The translations under genes and the position numbers were made by a program. The notes under the pieces were generated by a model. That model ran no database searches, was not told where the DNA came from, and was given only the letters and a program-made list of their open reading frames with translations. Below, piece by piece: positions 34,601 through 46,600 of a stretch of 64,000 nucleotides of DNA (position 1 is its first letter; the number at the start of each line of letters is the position of its first letter). The DNA comes from Hippopus hippopus (lineage: Eukaryota > Mollusca > Bivalvia > Cardiida > Cardiidae), in contig OX328097.1 in NCBI GenBank assembly GCA_946811185.2, forward strand, positions 8,254,252-8,318,251, in the 5' to 3' direction.

Positions 34601-37600
34601 GCCTATATCTGACGAACGTGACACAATGGCTCACATCGGACAGACGAGACACCTCATTTTTAAAAGTATTGAAAGCATTCCGAGCACAGGAGCACTTGCT
34701 TTTTGCTACCTGTTCGCAGAACATTTTCCAAAGCTATCGTATTAATGCAGCATTGAGTTATGTTTTATGAAATGAACCCTGAGCACCAATCTATAATTAA
34801 GCTTTGCTTTGTGAGAAGGAGTTTAAAAGCATCTGCGTAATACCTTTTTTTTAAGAAAGTAATTACATAATTCTGGATCCATAAAATCCATTTTTGTCTT
34901 ACAACCGGCTGAATCCTGAGACAGAGTGGTCCTTTGACGTGCAGAAAATTTACCAAAAGCAAAAAGTTTCGACCCAGGTCAGCCTGCGCGGATTGTGCAG
35001 GCTGACCTGGGTCGATACTTTTTGCAGATGCATTAATTCCCCTTTTCACAGAGCATGAGTCAGTCATCTTGCTTGTTTTCTTATAGCTGCCACTGGAGCA
35101 AGGACAAATGTAACGGAAGTGATTTCGAAATGTTCTATACAGATCATGGCGTCTGCTTCATCTTTAACCAGAAAAACGGCGAAATGAAAGTATCATCGCC
35201 AGGTATGAACCAGTGGGCGTATCCACCAACCATTCTTAATAACATTTTTAGTCTTATTCCGGAGAATTTCATGAATTTGAAAGTAACATAATTTCTGATT
35301 GGCTAAACCAAATGGTTTAGCCAATCAGAAATTGCGTTACTTTCTTAATCTGGATTTAGACGAAGAATGCATTTCAGAAAGGTTGGTGAATATGGATCGA
35401 TGTATAGCTTGGTGTGAGGTAAAAATGTCAGAGGTAAAAATGCCATAGGTAAAAATGTCATAGGTAAAAATGTCATAGATAAAAATGTCAGAGTCAAAGT
35501 GGTAAATATGCCATAGGTAATAATGTCATAGGTAAAAATGTCAGAGGTACTAAGTATATGATATGAAAAAAACATGTGGCTCTGGCCTCTCACCAGATCC
35601 ATTTGGAATTGGTTTTGTGAAAGGTAGAAAACATTGTGGGAAAAGGAGAAAATGGTGGTTACCAACATTTTCTCCTTTTCCCACAATGTTTTCAGAGGCT
35701 TATTTCTTAGCGTCATCAAAGGTAGGGATTGTGTGGTAATGGGTTAATCAGATCCATTGAAGTAAAGCCACTCTTTGTAGATTTGATAATTATACCAGTC
35801 CTATACATTTATTTATTATTTATCTACATTTACTTTGAAGACTAGTTGACAATTTGTTTGCTAAAAATGTGAGAAAGTGAGGGTGGCATTATTAATTGTA
35901 TACTTTGTTGAAATAATGATTGACTAAACAATTTGTATCAACCTGCATTGGAACCTTTTTATTTTTCTGTTGGCTGAATGTGTGAATAATTAAGAAAGTA
36001 ATTAAAAGTCAAACAAACTTTATAAGTATAAGCCTGTCTTAACCAGCATTGTCTCCTTTTCCCACAATGTTTTCTGCCCTGCTGGAAACAAATTTTATTT
36101 TTTGAATTACATTTATTTGTCATCTTCAAGTGTTTTTAATTTGGACCAGTCTAATATTGTGCAGTTTGGTAAAAAGTTAAATAAATGGTACATGCTAGAT
36201 ATAACTTATAATATTTATGTCCTTACTTTCTATTGATGTTTCATTATATGTTTTCGAATTAAACTTGAATACAACCAATAAGGTATTGCTGCAGTATTGT
36301 TTATGAATTGTGATGAATGGGTTGTTTAAGGAAGTTTTCCCTAACATACTGTCCTTTTGAAAACATTGCAAACCTTGGTAAAAACATCTGTGAAAAAGTA
36401 TCTTGGACAATAGTATGTGATCTTAGAACTTCTGGGCCTGTATTCACCAACCATTCTTAAGAATGTTCTTTGTCTTTTTCTCAAGAAATTTCTTGTTCTA
36501 CATTTGTCATTCGGTATAGCCAATCAGGAGTTATGTCACTTACAAATTTCAAAAATCTTAGAGAATAATACTAAGAATAATCTCAAGAATGGTTGGTGAT
36601 TACAGACCCTGTTAGTCCATATACCAATCTTGATTTTGACTGACTGCTATCTTAGATGATTCAGAGGCCAGGAATAAGTGAACCCTGACAAGATTTCGAA
36701 CTTGCTAAGCCTTGACCAACTGAGCTAACCCCACATATTTATACCATGATAAATACCTCTGACATTTTTACCTATGACATTATTACCTATGGCATATTTA
36801 TCACTTTGACTCTGACATTTTTACCCAAGACATTTTTACCTATGGCATTTTTACCTCTGACATTTTTACCTACATTCGTATAGCTTAACCCTTTACTACA
36901 CAATCCCGAATTTTAATGACCACGAGGAAGAAGCCATTTGAAAACATTGAGGGAAAAGGAGGAAATACTGGTAACCAGTATTTTCTCCCTATCTCACAAT
37001 GTTTTCTAGCCCATCAAAGACAAATTCAGTCATATGGGCCACATTTGGATTGTCGTCTGCAAATGCTTTGAATTTTAAGAAATCTAAAATTTTGTCGTTT
37101 GGTAAAGAGTTCACCTCCAGATCCCTGAACTAATGAAATGGCTCTGTTAAATGAGAGGAAAAAGCAGCAAAACCATTGCTATTGAAAAGTTGTTATGCCA
37201 GAAAATATAAAAGAGTAGTGGACAGTGTAGATCAAAGATCTGCATATTCTGTGCTGTCTGATCTTGATCTACAAAGTCCGCAACAGCAACTCAAGCCGAT
37301 TACAGAGCTCTAGAAATTGAATTATTCCATAAGTGCAACTGAGAAGTGCATGACAAGTAATCGCAGTGAATTGCACTTCAAGAAAGGACATTTTACGCAA
37401 ATTGTAGAACACTGACAAGGGAGGTTACCCTGCATTAGTCTTTACTTTTACAGGAACGGTTATTGTCTCCCATCTCGAGTTTCGCTAAAGTGTTGCACAA
37501 ATTAAAGCTTTTTTTCAAAATTTTCCCATCTGACAGCTGCAGTTTCTAGATAGTCCATTCCAAAAGTTCCATGTTAGATTAAAGATAGTTATAGTTACCA

Positions 37601-40600
37601 AACATCAAAGCGGAAGAGAAAAAGATGAGCACAAAAATTTCTGCGCAAGTCCATTGGCAGGTTAAATTAGCGACCCAAGCTATATTCTGAATTGGACCAA
37701 GTTCACGTAAATTAAAGCTGTCCTTCCAACCCCTTCCTCAGAAAAGTTGTTTTCAATCCATACTGTAACGATACAAATAATTCTGATAAGACTTTTTACG
37801 CCGTTGATGTGCAAAGCTGTGGAATATCAACTGCTTTCTACAAGCAAAAATTGTTTCTTTTCGTCTCAGTATTTCCAGGAGCCATCGTCTGATGTAGAAG
37901 GTTCTTAAAAACAGTTAAGGTCAAGGTAAAATTGCAAACAATCACTCAGTTTTCCCGAAATGTTTCTCTAAGCGGTCTTCTGTTAGGAGATAAAGTTCTC
38001 TTTCGTTTATGTAATAGTGCATTGTATTTTTTTGACAGAATTTGACACACATGAGACAAAAATTCAAGTCTTAACATTGAGGGTGCTAAGCGCGACTCAC
38101 TGACCTTTTGCGGACAGCGTAGATCAAGGTCAGACTGCAAGGAACATGTAGTCTGATTTTGGATCTACACTGTCCGGTAAGGAGATATCTTCCCTCCAAA
38201 AAAACCTTTCAAACAGCAATATTTGGGGTATTACTATCGACTTGAAAGTTTCATTTCTTTTATTTAGCTGGATAAGGGTTAAAAAAAAAATGCTGTAGAA
38301 ATTTTGTCCGTAAATTTTTCTTCTGCCGCCAAATTGGTAGATATGTCTTCTATTTGCGGTCGAAAAATACATGTAACATTTTAATGCAGATATAGATCCA
38401 ATCTGATTGTAGTCTAGACAGCATTAGCGGACGATGTAGATCCAAGATAGGGCTTTATTAGTTGTACGGTCGGGTGGTAGGGGACTTGGAAACTTGTTCA
38501 CGGCTGTGGTGAATCATGTCGCCGACTCGCCTTCGGCTCGCCCCGAGCCGAAGGCGAGGTGGCGACATGATTCACGACAGCCGTGAACAAGTTTCCAAGT
38601 CCCCTGCCACCTGACTGTACTTGTTGTTGGTTGGTTGTATTGGGGTTTAACGCCACTTTAACAGCTAAGGTCATATCATGGCGGTCGGTGACGCACATGT
38701 GTTTCCTGGCTTTCTCACACCAGTACTAACACAACTTCCTTTCCAAAGCCACCGACTACTTTTCTCACATGCTTCAGCAGAGGTGAGAGGCGAAAATACG
38801 CCGGAAAGAAAGTTCGCCTCAACCGGGTATCGAACTCACAACCACCAGGTCATGAGTCCGACACGCTCACCACTGAGCCACCCGGGCGGGGCTCCTGACT
38901 GTACAACGAATTTATTATACTGCAAAGTCTTACCATTCCAACGTGTGTTAAGCGAATTTTACCTGTTTTTTGGTTTAAAAAATTGAGCACACTGACGAAG
39001 TAGAATTTCCCCTCTGAGTGCCCCAATTCAACGAAAACTGGGAACTGACGTCACTGAAATCTTGGTAAAACGTGCTAAAACGTGCAGTTTGGCGTATAAT
39101 CTTGATGTTAATCTTGATCGACGCCGCCATTTTGGATGTTGTGTTGATAGTGTAGTAATGTATACGCGGCTCCCGAAAGGGAAACTGCTTTTACGTTGGT
39201 TTTGCCAGTGTACATGATATATATGTTCGGGGCATATTATCCAATCAGATCACGAGAAATTTCTTTGCAGTATAATAAAACTTCTTGTGCAGCGAATTCT
39301 GTCAATGCTGGCAAAAAAAGCAAAGGACTAACTCTTTACCAGATTAGAAAGTTTAAGACTTGCTTAAATTGACAGCATTTTCAGAGACAAATTAAAGGAT
39401 GAGGTTTGTCGTTAAAAGGGTAGAAAATGTCGCAGGTAGAAGAGAAAATACAGGTTACCAGCATTTTCCCTTTTTCCCCAAAATGTTTTTAAAAGTTAAC
39501 TTCCTCGGGGTCGTTAAAAGCCGGGGTTTTTGGTCAAGGGTCAAACATCTTTAAACCATCAAACATCCCTTTGTGACAGGTGTAGAATCAGGCCTTCAAC
39601 TGACTTTAAATGTTGAACAATATGAATATATGACGGGTCCCCATGACGCTGCGGGTGTCAAAATGTTACTGCATGACCCCCGGGAATCTCCTTCTGTCCA
39701 CGGACTGGGACAGGCCATTCCGACAGGGTCCCATGCATTTGCCGGTGTTAAATTCATGGTGGTAAGTGTATGTTTAATGTTTTTTAATGTTGTTCCACCT
39801 CTATTGATTTAAATTTTGCCACATTAAAGAAATTATTTACAAGTTGCCAGCCCTGAACTGATGGAGGTTCGCAGATATTTTGACTTCCAGCACTATCGTT
39901 CCTATACTATATACAGCTGTATAGTCAACATTCTGGGTGATGCAGCTTAAGTACATTGTCAAAGTTGTAACAGTCTGGAGCACAAAGGACGAGTGACTTT
40001 TGTAGAAAGAACGAAAACGCTGTATTGGCAGTGGTTCAGTATGAGTTTATTATCAAATGTTATTCATGTTAAAATATTGGCATTATTGTGGAAGGATACC
40101 CTTTTATATGCAGCCGTTTAAAGACGGCACAGTTTTAAGATCCTATGGCACATACCGCGTCTAACTGTGACATAAGAAAACCCGAGTAACTTAGTTATGG
40201 TTGAGAAAGAAGATCATTTGAGTAGCCAGTGCGGTACTCATGGACATGGCACAGCATACTTCTACGATCAGATTTATTTCAATAAAGGTTATCAGTAATT
40301 TAAAATTTACATATAGGTAAATTACAGGTGCAAAAGACTTTGTCAATAGTTTATCATGAAATCCACATCTCTGCATATCATTTAAACTATCGTCAGAAAA
40401 TACAATACACGTAATCGAAATGGATATCCACTTTTGCCATGGATGAAACTTATTTCATGCTTATCGGTAGTTTACTGAGAAATAATGGTGGATTATGATT
40501 TGATATTTCATAGTTACGACCAGTGAAAAATACCGATTTCATATTTTCTAACTCTTCAATTGAAGGTGGAAAAAGTATTTCCCGCGCACTAGTTACCTAG

Positions 40601-43600
40601 GTAAACAGTGCGTGCCATTCAACAAGACGGAAATGTGACGTAATTCACGAGTATTTACCCTACCTTTCTCGCGCTTTATATAAAATTGTAATGCTTTGCT
40701 ATGTGCATGGGGTACGCCACGGGGAATTACCGAAAACATCTGCGCCGGATTTTGATGAAAATCCCAACAAAAAGGGGTTAGAGAAGCATGAAATAAATAG
40801 AATATTTGCGTTTTTTTTTTTTTGAGTGAAAGATCGAAATTTATGTCATCTCGTAAACATTATCGATAATATTTTCACTGGTGGCTTGGCCACTCGTAAA
40901 GATTTTACCGATGATGTTCACTCGATTAAACAAATTTCGACCTTTCACCGAAATAAACAATTATCCTTTATATACTGTTCTGATCACATAGAATGTTTGC
41001 TCGTAATTTATAGTTCCAAGAGCAAAATACAGCAATCAAACACGAGACAATATTATGATGAGTTTGGTTCGTATTCAATAACCATTCTTGATCACATCCT
41101 TTGTTTATTTCTAAATTTAGAAAAGTAACACAATTTCTGATTGGCTAAACCAAATGGTTTAGCCAATCAGAAATTATGTTACTTTGAAATTTAGAAAATT
41201 TTTATGGATTAGACTAAAAATACAATTTTGGAATGGTTGATGAACACGGATCCGTATCTTATTTTCCTTTTTGTTCATAAAGATAAACAACCTTCCAAGT
41301 CCTCATGGCGACTGTGACCACAAGACACTAGAACACACAGACTATTATACAACCGAGGAATGTTACATGGATTGCTTCGTAAAAGTGGCCGCTCATAGAT
41401 GCAATTGTCGAAACATCTACATGCCGCACAAAGATGGTAATATCCTTCTTTCACTTTGCTTTGGAATGGAAGGTGTGTTTGTAAAATGCTATTTCAAAAT
41501 AAGTGCCCGTGCTTATATAATTTGAGTCCATGCTTATCTTAGTTTGTGCTCAAAAATTAAAGTCTCGTTTATGTCTGAGACAGTATGGGCATTTAAAATT
41601 AATATTTTGATTAAATAGGAAGAAAAGAAAGCTGTCAAGTTCTTAAATGACCCCATAAAGTTTATCAAATTACATTCATACAGCTTTGAAAATTTTATGT
41701 TCAGCTGAATTGAGCACGAAACAACTTTTATAAGCACTGACCCATGTGCTAATGTAAATTTGGTACTAGTTTAAAATTCCAACATTTGTCAGAAAGCTTC
41801 AGTCGATTACAAATGTCAATCACGGTATTTAGAATCGAAGCTGAAGTTACAATCATGGAATGTACAATTAGAAATGTAGTCAGAACGGTTTGTGAATAAA
41901 CTCGCAGCTCATTTGAAAGATCGTTAAACATTTGATACAGATTTGCTTTTCAGTTTTTTCTTTCGAATGTATCATATATATGTGGAATATTACATCAGTT
42001 TGCATTTCTGCGTAGCCGAATCATGTCGAGTTGCGTGTGTACAGAGGTGCATATCGGACGAGACCGAAGGTCGAACCCGATATTCACCTCTTTATACACG
42101 CAACGAGACATGATCCGACCACGCAGAAATGCAGACCAGTATTCCTTTTATTATATACCTCACCACAATAACTGTAAAGAAACATCACAAAATCAATACG
42201 GATAACCAAAAATTCAGAGAACTACATTTCACTGTACATATAGATCTATGTACAACATTTATGAATGGCGAATGAATATACATAAATAACGGTAAGTCTG
42301 CAAATATGCATTTAAAAATGGCGGTTGCTACCCCCGTGCCACTACAAGAAAAAAGACAATAACTGTGGCTTAAAACCTATTTCTTAAAAACTGAAAAGGT
42401 AGTCAGTGGTTGTTATTCACTGTAACTGTCAACAACAGTACAATTCTTTCCGTTTTAACGCAGGAGGCAAGTCAAGCTTGTGATTATGAATCGCGATTCT
42501 TAAGTTCACGCGTGTACTCGTATTGAACAGTAGCATAAGTGTGGTGTCCGTGGTTGTGAGGTACAGCGTCGGCCCCGTAACCAAAAGGTCCCGAGTTCGA
42601 TACCCGGTGTCAACTTTGGGATTTTTCAAAGGCCCACACATTCGGCGCGAGTACTGGTGTAGTTCGCAGGAAGCAGAATCGAGAAAGATTAGTATAAGTT
42701 GTAAGAAATTGTTTCTCAATCGATGTAAAATAAATATGTTTAAACTAAACTAAACTAAACTAACAGTAGCACATGGAATTTTTAAACCCTTTCGAAACAA
42801 CACACGTTTATGTAAGGGGCATTGGTATCGGACAAAATCAAGTTCTGAAGAGAAACATTTTTTGAAAATAGTAGATCTAGATGACAAATTACAGATAAAA
42901 TAGCTATAAATACACTAAAAATGGAGTTTTCGTGCTTCGTCATGCGGGCCGAACGTATAAGGAACTTCGCGAAAGACCGGAACGTCAATACACATAAGTA
43001 GTCCGTGTACACGATTATGTTCTACACACGGTACTAGACTGATACGGAAAAATTTTCTGGCGAGTTAGATAACGCCTGTATTTTAATCAGATCATAGATA
43101 GGTATATAATAAAATTTAGGATGGTTAGATTAGTTGGTAATGGCCTCAAAAGAGCATTAAAATTTGTGATCTGTTGCCACAAGGTAAAAGTATAATAATA
43201 CATGGACCTTTGATGCTTTATGTTCTAGGTTCTCCCCCTGTATGTACGCTGTCGCAGTACTACAGCTGCTTACAGCCTTTGGAAGGTAAATACACTCCTG
43301 ATTTAGCATGCGTATTTGAGCCAGGCAGGGAAGCTTAATATATCTACGAGAGGCGTTTCGTGCCTTTTCTGATGAATAAAAAAATCATTCAAATACAACA
43401 TATATATTTATGTCAACATATTTAGTTATATCAACAACTTCACATTTTAACTACAGATTTTTCGTACCATGGTTCGTATAAAATCTGCATCATTTCCACA
43501 AAAAATGGCTTTCGAGTGCATTTCTGTTGATAAGCTGACAGTGTCGACAAAACCCAAATTTACGTTTTGTTCGATCATATTTTGGTCTCCATTGTCCGCA

Positions 43601-46600
43601 AAAATCAATCTGTTGTTTATAGATTGCATAGAGTTTCGAAAGTCAACAATAAAGACCCAATGCCTAGAAAGTCACTTATCTTGATTTTGTACTTTTTCAC
43701 AGATGAATTCAACGAGAAGATACGTGATAAGTGTGGTTGCCCTGTACCATGTCAGTTCTCTATTTTCGATCCAGCGCTTTCATACGCCACTGTATCCAAC
43801 CATCTAGTTGGTAAGCTGTTAACGGGGTCCGAAACATTTGCACTGCGAGACAAGCTTTTGAGGGCGTCTGAAGTGACTGCAAGAATGGACAATTCAAAAT
43901 TCGAGACGTTTACAAAGTTATACAACGAAATGCATGCCACTTTCGAGGAACTATTCAGAAGGATAGAGACAATTCTTGACTCCCTGGAACATCAGAAGAA
44001 TAGCACTCTAGCGCTGTTTGAGGAGATGAGAGGTGCATACCTGACGAAAGAAAGGCTTTATCGTTATCAAATTTACGCCATCGAAAATAACTTTCTCCGA
44101 GGACGTGAAGCAATGGAAGAAAGAACATTAAGGAACATTGTATATGGGTACGCAGAATTTGCAATGCTTATTCGACGGCGTATAAAACGACTTTTCAGAA
44201 TGAACGGTGATGATATTGCCGACAGAAGAGATGAATTGTTTGAACTAATTGATGACCTTCTTAAAACACGGAAAGAGCTCGTTGAACTTGCAAAAGAAAA
44301 CGTAACGGTATTGCTGAATGCCTACTATAACGGTACACAGATATTCAATTATAAGTTTGAGGATCTTCCTCGTTCACACAATCCACATATTGTACCTCAG
44401 CCATTGATGAATCAATCGTTGTCTCACAATAGTTACGTGCTCGATTATACCCCAAGACTGTTGAGGAACCTTGACTACATGCATTCAGTGCTACAGATGT
44501 TTCTAAATCTCAGCGTCGAGGTATACGAAAATAAGACGTTAAATACGACATATCTTGATTATGTTTTTGAGGAATACCAATTCTCATGTCGGTCTTTCTT
44601 GTTTAGTAAATCAGTCGTTTACAAGCAGGGTCTCGAACACCCAGTAAAAGTTTTAACAGCAAGGAATGCTGAGTTCGAGAAAGAGTGGGATCATTTCAAC
44701 AGTGAGATTGTAGATATCAACCAAAATCTAGATTCATTAATCGCGTCTATGACATCCATTTTAAAACAAATTATTCCCAAATTTCTATCTATTCTTTCAA
44801 TCACAAATAACTATACTGAGTCAAACTCTGGCAGTTTAATGCATTTAGCTGATATTTATCTAGCAAATGAGACTAGAGAAATGACAAGAGCGATACAAAA
44901 CGTATTTGTTGAGATACAAACGAGAGGACAAGCGGTCAACGACGCTTGGGATCTTCTAAGGAAACCAACAGAATTAATGTGGACTGCAATAATAGATGAC
45001 GAGGACATGCTCGATTATTATAACTATACATCAAACACTTATTTTCTTAGAAACCTTTCTATAGTATTAAGTGAATGGGATATAAAGCTCGACTCGATGA
45101 AATCTTATGACGTCAGAAATCAAGTTAATAACAAAGATGAAAAGTTTACGCAGGCGGTGGAAAAGATATCAGCACATCTAGAGCATTTCCAATCGTCGAT
45201 AAAAGTGGGAAGTGAATTTGTCAGGTAGCGTCTTTCTTATATATTCATGAAATTTTTAAGATTGTTCATTGATTTGATATCAGGTTAGTTCAAGGCAAAG
45301 AACTTAAGTATTTTAAATTAACACATTTGAGCAATGCCGTGTAAAAATGGGGTTTAACACATCTGAAAAAAATATCAACCAAATGTTAGCCTGTGCAGTC
45401 CCCGCGGGCTGACATGGACCGAAAATTCTTACCGTTTGTGAATAATCTGCCTGCCAAAGGAGCGTTTTTACTCATGATTCAGCCGGTTTGTAGATAAAAC
45501 AGATCTATACTATGTGACGACTTGCTTTCTATCACATAACTTCCCTTGTTTTCAACGTAATACAGCCATTATGAATTTTCTTGTCTCACACACGTGTGTG
45601 AGATAAGAAAAAGGTGCTGTATTTGGTTAACACTCTAATTTTACACCTCATTTCTAAAACATTGCTGACCTAGGCTCCTGAGTGAAATTAACAGTCGAAA
45701 TTCGACATCATGATAAAGCTGTTAATTTAATCAATTTTAGATTCAAAACAAAATCAGTATATGCAAGTTTCTTCGGAACTACTTTTCGTTGGTAATGTAC
45801 CTGTAAAAGAAGCGAAAAAGGCTTCATGTAAATTTCATTACACATTATACATGTATATCTATGTTTTAACATATTATGGACTATAACTCTTGTTATACAG
45901 CTATGTGATAAAAAGAATTTGACATTCGTTGGCTTTTGAGGTAAAAATTTATTAAACTTGTCCGCAAAAAAATGAAATTAAGCGAGCCTGACATTTTTTT
46001 TTGTGAACTAGTTTAATGAAATTTTATCTCAAACACCAACTCATGTTAGATAACATTTTTTTTTTTTTTGTAGACTCGTTTAATGAAATTTTATCTCAAA
46101 CACCAACTCATGTTAGATCATATATGGACTGTAACACGCGAAAAGGGGCATTCGGACATTAGCGTAAAGTGTCGTCTCGGACCAGCCTGCACACTCCGCG
46201 CAGACTGATCCGAAACAACACTTTCCGTTTTTATGTAATTTTCTGTTTTGCGCATGTCTACTGTAGTACAAAATCTAGTGTAGTCGTAAAGTGCCATCTC
46301 GGATTAGCCTGCGAGGGCTGCGCAGGCTGATCCGACATGACACTTTACGCAAATGTCTAAATGCCCCTTTTCGCGTGTTGCAAGCCATATATCGTGCACA
46401 TTACGAGAGTGCGTTTAACCGTTTATTGCCAAAGAGCCGCTCTTTTATTCTCTGACTCATTATTTCCTGTGCAAATCTATTGCAGACCACGTTAAAAATG
46501 TCTTTGTGCAAAAACAGGTGGGCCCAAAGGCCAAAAAGTAATTGTGTCTCCGCTTATTTGAGCCGTCACCACGCTTGGCTCTGAATCCCCGATTCTTCTA

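Noticed and set aside
38810..38890. tRNA gene on the minus strand
   Set aside because: It has A- and B-box-like words but continues into a SINE body and is bounded by an 11-bp target duplication; the arms do not form a proper cloverleaf. The same reasoning applies to the heads at 210-273, 17270, 42545, 46797 and 54480.
43567..43702. Extension of exon 8 upstream to an ATG at 43567
   Set aside because: It is intron 7 read in frame by chance; the CAG acceptor at 43700-43702 gives phase 1 and the conserved continuation from exon 7.
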